This document shows, one piece after another, positions 1-7,373 of a stretch of DNA of 35,885 nt (the stretch's first letter is position 1; the number at the start of each line of letters is the position of its first letter). Below the pieces are notes generated by a model. It was not told the origin of the DNA. It was given only the letters and a program-made list of their open reading frames with translations, and made no database searches. Position numbers and translations under genes: made by a program. This DNA is from CAZSWS01 sp964610765 (GTDB taxonomy: Bacteria > Bacteroidota > Bacteroidia > Bacteroidales > Tannerellaceae). Location of the stretch: contig CAZSWS010000020.1 in NCBI GenBank assembly GCA_964610765.1, positions 1-35,885 on the forward strand. Direction: 5' to 3'.

Positions 1-150
1 TGGCTGGAATATAAATAATATACTTATAAAACGATTAATTTATCACGTATGAAACGAAGCATGATTTTTTGTTAAATCACTCAAACCCATGAAAATAAAA
101 AATCTGCGAGTTCCATACTACCTTAGTGTTAAACAAATTATTATTCTAGT

Positions 151-2487
151 ATGAAACGATTTGCTAGTTTGTTATGGGTGGGTGTTTTGCTGTTTAGCTG
201 TACAATATCCGGCTATGGGCAGCAAGAGAATTTCTCCATAGGAGATAAAACCTTTTTGCTCAACAACCAGCCCTTTGTCATTAAAGCTGCTGAGATACAT
301 TATCCACGCATACCTGCTGAATATTGGGAGCATCGGATAAAAATGTGTAAGGCGTTAGGTATGAATACGATTTGCTTATATGCTTTTTGGAATATTCATG
401 AGCAAAAACCCAATGAGTTTGATTTTACAGGCTCAAATGATATTGCTGCTTTCTGCCGATTAGCTCAAAAACATGGAATGTATATCATTGTCCGCCCCGG
501 TCCTTATGTGTGTGCTGAATGGGAAATGGGAGGATTACCCTGGTGGCTCTTGAAGAAAAAAGATATTGCCCTTAGGAGTAATGACTCGTACTATTTAGAG
601 CGGGTGCGTAAGTATATGAAAGAGATTGGTAAGCAATTGGCTGATTTGCAGATAAGTCGGGGAGGGAATATCATCATGGTCCAGGTGGAGAATGAATATG
701 GAGCTTATGCCACAGATAAAGAGCATGTTCGGAATATTCGCGATGCGGTGAAGGATGCCGGATTTACGGAAGTCGTGCTGTTTCAGTGTGACTGGGCTTC
801 AAACTTTATGAATAATGCTTTAGACGACTTGGTGTGGACCGTCAATTTTGGTACAGGTGCGAATATTGACGAACAGTTTAAGAAATTAAAAGAAGTAAGA
901 CCCGATAGCCCGTTGATGTGTAGTGAGTTTTGGAGTGGTTGGTTTGATCACTGGGGGCGAGCGCACGAAACACGCGATGCTTCCACGATGATTAATGGCA
1001 TGAAAGATATGTTGGATAGAAATATTTCTTTCAGCTTGTACATGACACACGGTGGAACGACCTTTGGGCATTGGGGTGGAGCTAATAGTCCGGCATATTC
1101 GGCTATGTGTAGCTCTTACGACTACGATGCACCGATAAGCGAAGCAGGATGGGTGACAAATAAGTTTTTTGCCGTGAGAGAGCTTTTGGCTAATTATCTG
1201 GATGAAGGAGAGAAGTTAGCTCCTATCCCTCAATCTATTCCTACAATTCAAATTCCAGAGATACGATTTACGGAAGTAGCTTCCGTATTTAAGAATTTAC
1301 CCGAACCTAAGCAGGTAAAAGATATTCAGCCGATGGAAGATTTTGACCAAGGCTGGGGGAGTATTCTATATCGTACGAAGCTACCTGAAATCAAAGAAGA
1401 AACCTCGTTGGTTTTGACTGAAATGCGTGATTGGGCGCAAATATTTATTGACGGAAAACTAGTTGCGCGCATGGATCGGAGGAGAGGAGAAAATTCGGTT
1501 AAGCTGAATCATATACCTAAAGGTGCGCAGTTGGATATATTGGTTGAAGCCATGGGGCGTGTGAATTTTGATAAGGCAATTCATGACCGTAAAGGAATTA
1601 CGGAGCGTGTTGAATTGGTGACAAATAAGCGTACGACCTCTCTTAAGAATTGGCAGGTCTTTAATTTGCCATTAGATGCTGAATTTGTTCAATCAAGACG
1701 TTTTGAGCAAAATGCAGAGCCGCTATCTAATCCGGCATATTATCGTGCCGAATTTGAGTTGGATATGCCGGGTGATGTCTTTCTGGATATGCAAACCTGG
1801 GGTAAAGGACTAGTCTGGGTGAATGGAAAGTCAATCGGGCGATTTTGGGAGATAGGTCCTCAACAAACACTCTTTCTCCCCGGCGTATGGTTGAAGAAAG
1901 GGAAAAATGAAATCATCGTTTTAGATCATAAAGGACCTCTTGAAACGGTAATCAGGGGGTTGGATAAACCTATCTTAGATATGCTTAGACCGGAGGAATC
2001 ATTGCTTCATCGTAAAAAAGGAGAAACATTGAATTTAAAGGAAGAATCTCCCATTTTATCCTCTGCTTTTGAATCCGGTAATGGCTGGAAGAGTGTTGAT
2101 TTGAAGCAAGTTATGAAAGCGCGTTATATATGCTTGGAGGCATTAAGCTCGCATGATGATGGTAAAGAAACAGCGATTGCAGAATTGAATATAATAGGAA
2201 AAGATGGTAAAGATATTTCTCGTCAGCATTGGAAGATCGTGTATGCAGACAGTGAAAATCTAAGTGGAGGAAATAATTCGGCTGAAAAAGTCTTTGACTT
2301 ACAAGAATCAACGTATTGGAGAACGGTACGAAATATAGACTTTCCACATCATATATTGATTGACTTAGGACAAGCAGAGGAAATCAAAGGACTAAGATAT
2401 TTGCCTCGTATGGAAGAAAAGGCTCCCGGGGCGATTAAAGAGTTTAAACTTTATGTTCGTGAAGAACCTTTTAGAATAGAAAAGTAA
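151..2487 (+). CDS. GH35 beta-galactosidase, secreted, with C-terminal F5/8-type-C-like domain
   Basis: A 778-residue exported exo-acting beta-galactosidase that should remove terminal beta-galactose from oligo- or polysaccharides in the periplasm or at the cell surface. Residues 1-24 form a signal peptide (charged MKR, hydrophobic core, GYGQ end). Cys17 in LFSC is a poor lipobox, so lipoprotein status is uncertain. The GH35 TIM barrel covers about 30-350. It has the family motifs RPGPYVCAEWE, VENEYG (acid/base Glu182 after Asn181) and CSEFWSGWFDHWG (nucleophile Glu259). Beta-sandwich domains follow to about 620, then a discoidin-like (F5/8 type C, CBM32-like) region at about 650-775. A GH50-like hydrolase gene starts 35 nt downstream on the same strand, so the two are probably co-transcribed. 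Family assignment is firm; the natural substrate is unknown. Confidence 0.95.
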   Translation: MKRFASLLWVGVLLFSCTISGYGQQENFSIGDKTFLLNNQPFVIKAAEIHYPRIPAEYWEHRIKMCKALGMNTICLYAFWNIHEQKPNEFDFTGSNDIAAFCRLAQKHGMYIIVRPGPYVCAEWEMGGLPWWLLKKKDIALRSNDSYYLERVRKYMKEIGKQLADLQISRGGNIIMVQVENEYGAYATDKEHVRNIRDAVKDAGFTEVVLFQCDWASNFMNNALDDLVWTVNFGTGANIDEQFKKLKEVRPDSPLMCSEFWSGWFDHWGRAHETRDASTMINGMKDMLDRNISFSLYMTHGGTTFGHWGGANSPAYSAMCSSYDYDAPISEAGWVTNKFFAVRELLANYLDEGEKLAPIPQSIPTIQIPEIRFTEVASVFKNLPEPKQVKDIQPMEDFDQGWGSILYRTKLPEIKEETSLVLTEMRDWAQIFIDGKLVARMDRRRGENSVKLNHIPKGAQLDILVEAMGRVNFDKAIHDRKGITERVELVTNKRTTSLKNWQVFNLPLDAEFVQSRRFEQNAEPLSNPAYYRAEFELDMPGDVFLDMQTWGKGLVWVNGKSIGRFWEIGPQQTLFLPGVWLKKGKNEIIVLDHKGPLETVIRGLDKPILDMLRPEESLLHRKKGETLNLKEESPILSSAFESGNGWKSVDLKQVMKARYICLEALSSHDDGKETAIAELNIIGKDGKDISRQHWKIVYADSENLSGGNNSAEKVFDLQESTYWRTVRNIDFPHHILIDLGQAEEIKGLRYLPRMEEKAPGAIKEFKLYVREEPFRIEK

Positions 2488-2521
2488 TCAGTTAGTATTC
2501 AACCATGATTTGTTACGTACG

Positions 2522-4375
2522 ATGAAAAGAGTTTTTTATACTTTTTGCTTTGTTTTATTGACCGTGTTGCAGTTGTCCGGACAAACGACACCAAAGAAGT
2601 TTGTTTTTACACCAGAGCAATCAGCTGTCACGTGGACTTGTGAGGAGCTGAATCCGGAATTGCCATCTGACTGGTCAAGTAGTAACTATTTGGTATTACG
2701 ACTTAAAATATCTACACCACAATTGCTTTTTGTGAGCATCGTGACCAAAGGAGGAGCATATACGCAGGGTATTCATCCTTTTTCGTGTGTGCCGGTTCAG
2801 TTCAGTATTCCGTTGGATTATTATCGGGGTGCTCCTCCTTCGGCGGCTGATATGGCTGCTACGTACAAAAAATGGCAACCGTTTGGGATGATTAACCTGG
2901 GAGGAGGCGTAGGACCTTTGGTCGGGGTTGAGAGTATTCGTTTTTCGATGAATATGCCCATGAATAGTCCGGCTCTGGAGCTGTACCCGGAAGTTTTTTT
3001 AGCCGATGAACCGCAAAATAGCCTGCTTCAAGAAGGATATGTTGTGGATCGGTTTGGTCAGTGGATGTTTGACACATGGAATGATAAAGTAAAGACTGTG
3101 GATGAGTTGCTGAATGCTTATGCAAAGGAAGATAAGGAATTGCAGGAGCAATTTCCATCCTCACAGTCTAAGTATGGCGGCTTTAAAGCGCATCGCGAAG
3201 CAGCTACGGGATTCTTTTACACTAAAAAGATAGCTGATAAATGGTGGTTTGTAGATCCCGAAGGACATCTTTTTTTATCAACCGGAGCTTGCTGTATATG
3301 GAAGAGTAATCCGACACCCAGTACCGGTCGGGAGTTTATATTTGAGGATATGCCGGATACAGTAGATGGATATACCGATTATTATAACCGCAATTTAAAG
3401 CGCAGATATGAGGCGGACAAAGAAAAGGGTTGGAGGCATAACACCCAAAAACGAATGCGAACATGGGGGCTAAATACGGTGGGGAATTGGTCAGATCCAT
3501 TGATGCAGCAAAAGGATATGCCGTTTGTATTAACCTTACAAGGTTTAGACTTGCATCGGTTTACGATGGGGCTGGCAGATGTATATGACCCGCATTATCG
3601 GAAGGCAGTGACGAAGGCAATTGAGAATTTAGCCAATCAGTATAAAGACAATCCTTGGTTGCTGGGATATTTTATAGGTAATGAGCAGCCGTGGCCGGGG
3701 CAAGAAGTTCTGCTTTGTGATCGGTTGCTGGAAGGAGAGGAGTTGCCTATTAAAAAAGCACTGATGAGTTATTTGAAGCAGCGAGGGGATTCACCCGAAA
3801 ATAAACGTCAGTTTGTGTATGATACCTTTGAACAATTTCTAGCATTGGTAAATGAAACGTTGAAGGCAGCCGATGCAAATCATTTGAATCTGGGGATGCG
3901 TTTTGGAGCAGAAATTACTGATGAACTATTGTCTGTTGTTGGGAAACATGTGGACGTGTTTAGTTTTAACTGCTACCAAATAGAACCCAATCGGGCTTTT
4001 ATTGAGCGGATATACCAAATAACCGGACTGCCCTCGATGATTGGCGAGTTTCATTTTGGAGTTTCTGATAGAGGGATGGCCCCGGGCTTGGTAGCCGTAG
4101 CTACCGATAAGGAACGGGGAGAAGCTTATCAGTATTACGTGGAAAACGGCTATGCGCATCCGGCATTGATTGGAATGCACTGGTTTCAATGGATTGATGA
4201 ACCCAACACCGGACGTATGGATGGAGAAAACTATCATATCGGACTGGTAGATATAACCGACCGACCTTATCTGTCTATGATAAATGCAATGCAAACCACC
4301 GGTCGTAAGATATTTCAAATTCACCAAGGAATGCTCTCACCCACATCCAACAAACCCACCCACGCTTTGCAGTAA
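2522..4375 (+). CDS. GH50-like (beta-agarase-type) glycoside hydrolase, secreted
   Basis: A 617-residue protein. The ATG at 2522 is preferred over an in-frame TTG at 2510 because it opens a normal signal peptide (MKRVFYTFCFVLL...LSGQ, about 1-21). Residues 25-165 look like a beta-sandwich. From about 230 a clan-A TIM barrel begins with WWFVDPEGHLFLSTG (241-255), the entry motif I associate with GH50 agarases. Asn387-Glu388 in YFIGNE is the predicted acid/base pair and Glu509 in MIGEFHFG the predicted nucleophile. WFQWIDEPNTGR and IGLVDITDRPY are further barrel-end motifs. It lies 35 nt after the GH35 gene, which suggests joint action on a galactan. It may be a divergent GH50 member or a neighbouring unclassified family, so agarase activity should not be assumed. 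Confidence 0.8.
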   Translation: MKRVFYTFCFVLLTVLQLSGQTTPKKFVFTPEQSAVTWTCEELNPELPSDWSSSNYLVLRLKISTPQLLFVSIVTKGGAYTQGIHPFSCVPVQFSIPLDYYRGAPPSAADMAATYKKWQPFGMINLGGGVGPLVGVESIRFSMNMPMNSPALELYPEVFLADEPQNSLLQEGYVVDRFGQWMFDTWNDKVKTVDELLNAYAKEDKELQEQFPSSQSKYGGFKAHREAATGFFYTKKIADKWWFVDPEGHLFLSTGACCIWKSNPTPSTGREFIFEDMPDTVDGYTDYYNRNLKRRYEADKEKGWRHNTQKRMRTWGLNTVGNWSDPLMQQKDMPFVLTLQGLDLHRFTMGLADVYDPHYRKAVTKAIENLANQYKDNPWLLGYFIGNEQPWPGQEVLLCDRLLEGEELPIKKALMSYLKQRGDSPENKRQFVYDTFEQFLALVNETLKAADANHLNLGMRFGAEITDELLSVVGKHVDVFSFNCYQIEPNRAFIERIYQITGLPSMIGEFHFGVSDRGMAPGLVAVATDKERGEAYQYYVENGYAHPALIGMHWFQWIDEPNTGRMDGENYHIGLVDITDRPYLSMINAMQTTGRKIFQIHQGMLSPTSNKPTHALQ

Positions 4376-4483
4376 GTGAATAATATGAAATAGGCTAAAA
4401 ATACCCACGATTTGTTTTCGTTCTTCTATTCCTCTATTACCCTCTTTGAGTTTTCAATGTTGAATAACATAGGCTCTAATAAG

Positions 4484-4512
4484 TTGTACATTGAGAAGAA
4501 TGGCTATATTTG
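4484..4512 (+). promoter_or_regulatory. Bacteroidetes-type promoter of the thioredoxin-like lipoprotein gene
   Basis: TTG (4484-4486), an 18-bp spacer, then TATATTTG (4505-4512). This matches the Bacteroidetes primary sigma pattern of TTG near -33 and TAnnTTTG near -7. Transcription should start about 4517-4520, giving a leader of about 50 nt. The site separates this gene from the hydrolase genes upstream. Confidence 0.65.
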
Positions 4513-4569
4513 AGAACTTTGAATACATTGTTTGCGAAGCAGTTAAGTGATAACCTATAATATATTGCC

Positions 4570-6033
4570 ATGAAGCATCCATTAATATTATTGACTTGTC
4601 TCTCTTTGTTTTTCTTTTCGTGTGTTGAAAAGAAGAGTAGCCCGGAAGAAGAGAGTAAACCGGGCATTGTTAAACTATCCGGCACATCCAAGTATCCTGA
4701 AAAAATAGAGAGAATAGCTGTTTATCGTTGGCAGTTGTACTATGATAGCAACTTTGAGAGAGAAAAATTTCATGGTATTGAGAATGAAGATGGTTTGTAT
4801 GAAATAGAAATTTTCTGTGATAAATATCTCAATATAAATATGTCTAGTGTTAACTCTCCTATGCAAAACCTATTTCTGACTGCCGGAGATTCTTTGACAT
4901 TCGTTGCAGATACGATTCCAAACCCTAATTCATATTGGGGACGGGATATTGTGTTTACGTTTTCAGGAGATAATGCAGCGCATTATAACTACGATTATTT
5001 ATCCAGACTCGCTGTCCCGTTTAAGAGACCTAAAGCAGAAGAAGACATTGTAGCCTATAAAGAGGCGTTGATGAAATACAGGGACGATAAACAGGCGTTT
5101 TTAGAAGAATATCGCAAGGAGCATACTGTTTCTAAGGCTTTTTATGACTACGCAAAAAGTGAAATAATCAATGATTACCTAACTGGAATCTATGCACCTA
5201 TCTTATATGAGAAAGTATCTGAAGAAGATGTGCCGAAAGGTTATTTGGATGATGGCTTAAAGCCTACTAACGACAGAACCAGCTCATATCAATACGCAAT
5301 GCATGCCAAGTATATTTATCCGTATACCCATAATTTTACCGATAACTTTGATGAGATGCAGAAACGTATCGTAAAAAAGTTTAAAGGAGAAGAGCGGGAT
5401 TTTCTTTATGCTACGATGTTGGACCTCTATATAGGTAGAGTAGGTAAACCGAATGAAGTGATTACGGAAATGTTTACTGAGGCGCATGAGGTTGTTCAGA
5501 CTTCTCGGTATTTAAAGATGATAGAACAATTGAGTGAACACTATCAACCGGATGTGACACCAATCCCTCAAGATGTACAAGAGCAAACAAAGCTACAGGC
5601 TTATGAGGATGGCAAGACCTATACGCTAGAGGAAGTTTTGAAAAAATATCAGGGAAAAGCTGTTTATATTGACTTTTGGGCAAGCTGGTGTGGCCCTTGC
5701 TTGTATGATATAGAAAACTCCGCAGAAGCCAAAAAACTGTTGACTGAAAAGGGGATTGCCTATGTTTATTTTGCGACGGATAGCAAAGAGGAAAATTGGA
5801 GTAAGGCTGTTAAAGAGAATAAGATTGAGTTGGATCAATACTTGCTATTAGAAGATGACATGGATTCGCTAATTGACTATTTTGAAGTGAATGGAATTCC
5901 CCGATATATCCTTCTCGACACGGATCACCAAATAATGAACTCAAAAGCTCCACGTCCGGTACCTAATGGATTGGATGAATTGAAAAAAGAGATTGCAAGC
6001 ATCAAAGAACCGGTAACGGTTTTTACTTATTGA
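4570..6033 (+). CDS. TlpA/thioredoxin-domain lipoprotein with a large N-terminal region
   Basis: A 487-residue predicted lipoprotein thiol-disulfide oxidoreductase. Residues 1-18 form a signal peptide ending FFFSC, with Cys18 the likely lipidated residue, followed by an acidic, Ser-rich linker. About 30-130 is beta-rich and resembles the DUF4369-type domain often fused to Bacteroidetes thioredoxins; about 150-330 is mostly helical. The thioredoxin fold covers about 345-475, with WASWCGPC giving redox cysteines 374 and 377 and the cis-proline at 444 in NGIPRY. It probably reduces or isomerises disulfides of exported proteins, or serves cytochrome maturation as TlpA/ResA proteins do. The partner is not evident from the neighbours. 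It has its own promoter; I saw no strong terminator after it. Confidence 0.88.
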   Translation: MKHPLILLTCLSLFFFSCVEKKSSPEEESKPGIVKLSGTSKYPEKIERIAVYRWQLYYDSNFEREKFHGIENEDGLYEIEIFCDKYLNINMSSVNSPMQNLFLTAGDSLTFVADTIPNPNSYWGRDIVFTFSGDNAAHYNYDYLSRLAVPFKRPKAEEDIVAYKEALMKYRDDKQAFLEEYRKEHTVSKAFYDYAKSEIINDYLTGIYAPILYEKVSEEDVPKGYLDDGLKPTNDRTSSYQYAMHAKYIYPYTHNFTDNFDEMQKRIVKKFKGEERDFLYATMLDLYIGRVGKPNEVITEMFTEAHEVVQTSRYLKMIEQLSEHYQPDVTPIPQDVQEQTKLQAYEDGKTYTLEEVLKKYQGKAVYIDFWASWCGPCLYDIENSAEAKKLLTEKGIAYVYFATDSKEENWSKAVKENKIELDQYLLLEDDMDSLIDYFEVNGIPRYILLDTDHQIMNSKAPRPVPNGLDELKKEIASIKEPVTVFTY

Positions 6034-6163
6034 TGAGGTTGTGCGAAACACGTTTTGTGTAGAGCATAAAAAAAGCAACAGGTTTGTATGAAGATATTTG
6101 TTTACTCTATGGAAAAACATCTGCAAATTGTGCTTTGTTTGCTGTAAAAATACTGCTAAAGTG

Positions 6164-6194
6164 TTGTGAGGCAAAAACAAATAATCTATCTTTG
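6164..6194 (+). promoter_or_regulatory. Promoter P1 of the str-S10-spc-alpha cluster
   Basis: TTG (6164-6166), a 20-bp spacer, then TATCTTTG (6187-6194), a full match to the Bacteroidetes -33/-7 pattern. It lies about 130 bp before rpsL and upstream of a second promoter. Confidence 0.6.
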
Positions 6195-6238
6195 CAGCGT
6201 TTTTCGCGCTAAAGTGTTATATTTTTCTGTGTAACTCG

Positions 6239-6268
6239 TTGGTTTCACGGAAATAATGTGTAACTTTG
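6239..6268 (+). promoter_or_regulatory. Promoter P2 of the str-S10-spc-alpha cluster
   Basis: TTG (6239-6241), a 19-bp spacer, then TAACTTTG (6261-6268): ideal Bacteroidetes spacing. Predicted transcription start is about 6273-6276, leaving an A-rich leader of about 50 nt before rpsL with no obvious structure and no SD. Confidence 0.7.
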
Positions 6269-6323
6269 CGCCTCGAAATTATAGTGAAAAGAGTAAATTT
6301 AAATAGCGAATTAATAAAAAGAA

Positions 6324-6713
6324 ATGCCTACAATTCAACAATTAGTTAGAAAAGGAAGAGAAACATTAACGGTTAAGGGGAAATCTCCTGCGTTAGATTC
6401 TTGTCCTCAAAGACGCGGAGTTTGTGTGCGTGTGTACACTACAACGCCTAAAAAGCCTAACTCAGCTATGCGTAAAGTAGCGAGAGTACGCTTGACAAAC
6501 CAAAAGGAAGTGAATGCTTATATCCCGGGTGAAGGTCATAACTTACAAGAACACTCTATCGTATTGGTACGTGGTGGTCGTGTGAAAGACTTACCAGGTG
6601 TACGCTATCACGTTGTGAGAGGAACATTGGATACAGCCGGTGTGAATGGTCGTACACAAAGACGTTCAAAATACGGTACAAAACGTCCAAAAGCAGGAGC
6701 TGCTAAGAAATAA
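6324..6713 (+). CDS. rpsL: 30S ribosomal protein S12 (uS12)
   Basis: A 129-residue decoding-centre protein. It has the family signature TTPKKPNSAMRKVARV and the second loop GRVKDLPGVRYH. The lysines altered in streptomycin-resistant mutants (Lys44 here with Met counted, and Lys88) are both the wild-type residue, so no resistance allele is seen. Asp89 is the residue that can be methylthiolated in other bacteria. It is the first gene of the cluster, directly after two tandem promoters. The start is preceded by A-rich sequence without an SD. Confidence 0.99.
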   Translation: MPTIQQLVRKGRETLTVKGKSPALDSCPQRRGVCVRVYTTTPKKPNSAMRKVARVRLTNQKEVNAYIPGEGHNLQEHSIVLVRGGRVKDLPGVRYHVVRGTLDTAGVNGRTQRRSKYGTKRPKAGAAKK

Positions 6714-6790
6714 GCAGATATGTTTTTTATTAAAATAAACAAGTATTGAAATTGGTTTAAGTTATTAGGATAAAGCATACAGGTTGAGTA

Positions 6791-6810
6791 AATGATTCGG
6801 AGGAATCGTT
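6791..6810 (+). promoter_or_regulatory. Hairpin with GGAG loop in the rpsL-rpsG gap (possible S7 feedback site)
   Basis: AATGATTC (6791-6798) pairs with GAATCGTT (6803-6810) through 8 bp, including one G-T pair, around the loop GGAG. It sits in a 149-nt gap, the longest inside the cluster, and no T-run follows, so it is not a terminator. In E. coli the S12-S7 intercistronic region is where S7 represses its own translation. Equivalence here is inferred from position only. Confidence 0.4.
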
Positions 6811-6862
6811 GAAGACAGTCTTTTAATTAACAACCAAAAACAAGACAAAATTCTGAAAACAA

Positions 6863-7339
6863 ATGAGAAAGTCAAAACCAAAGAAAAGACAGGTCCTCCC
6901 GGATCCTGTTTTCGGTGATATTCGGGTTACAAGATTTGTAAACCACTTAATGTATGATGGTAAGAAAAACCTAGCATACGACATTTTCTATTCCGCATTG
7001 GAAGCTGTAAAAGCAAAGTTGCCTAATGAAGAGAAGTCCGCGTTGGATATCTGGAAGGCTGCTTTAGATAATATAACCCCTCAAGTAGAAGTGAAGTCAC
7101 GCCGTGTAGGTGGTGCGACATTCCAAGTTCCTACCGAAATCCGTCCCGATCGAAAAGAATCGATCTCCATGAAGAATCTTATTTCTTACGCTCGCAAAAG
7201 AGGCGGAAAATCTATGTCCGATAAATTATGTGCAGAGATTGTTGATGCATTCAATAGTCAAGGTGGATCATTCAAACGAAAAGAAGATATGCACCGTATG
7301 GCTGAAGCAAACCGTGCTTTTGCGCATTTCAGATTTTAA
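6863..7339 (+). CDS. rpsG: 30S ribosomal protein S7 (uS7)
   Basis: A 158-residue protein that nucleates assembly of the 30S head by binding the 3' domain of 16S rRNA. The sequence is collinear with the family: an N-terminal KKRQVLPDPVFGD, the RFVNHLMYDGKK helix, SRRVGGATFQVP in the beta hairpin, and the C-terminal MAEANRAFAHFRF. Length is normal. It is separated from rpsL by 149 nt that contain a hairpin, and EF-G follows 34 nt later. The start has no SD, only A-rich sequence. Confidence 0.99.
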   Translation: MRKSKPKKRQVLPDPVFGDIRVTRFVNHLMYDGKKNLAYDIFYSALEAVKAKLPNEEKSALDIWKAALDNITPQVEVKSRRVGGATFQVPTEIRPDRKESISMKNLISYARKRGGKSMSDKLCAEIVDAFNSQGGSFKRKEDMHRMAEANRAFAHFRF

Positions 7340-7373
7340 TGGATAGATATTTTTAGAAGGATAAAACAATAAG

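Noticed and set aside
89..154. A 21-codon upstream reading frame that overlaps the GH35 start by ATGA.
   Set aside because: No SD or promoter supports it, its sequence resembles no leader peptide I know, and short frames of this size are common by chance in AT-rich DNA.
50..158. TATGAAACGA occurs at the short ATG near position 50 and again at the GH35 start.
   Set aside because: Ten bases in AT-rich sequence with a common MKR start; the first copy leads only to an eight-codon frame.
2510..2521. In-frame TTG upstream of the GH50-like gene's ATG.
   Set aside because: The ATG at 2522 gives a better signal peptide (MKR start); four extra residues add nothing.
4376..4483. Terminator after the GH50-like gene.
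   Set aside because: No stem of useful length followed by T was found.
6034..6080. Possible terminator after the thioredoxin-like gene (ACAC/GTGT and an A-run).
   Set aside because: The stem is only four base pairs and has no T-run on the right side.
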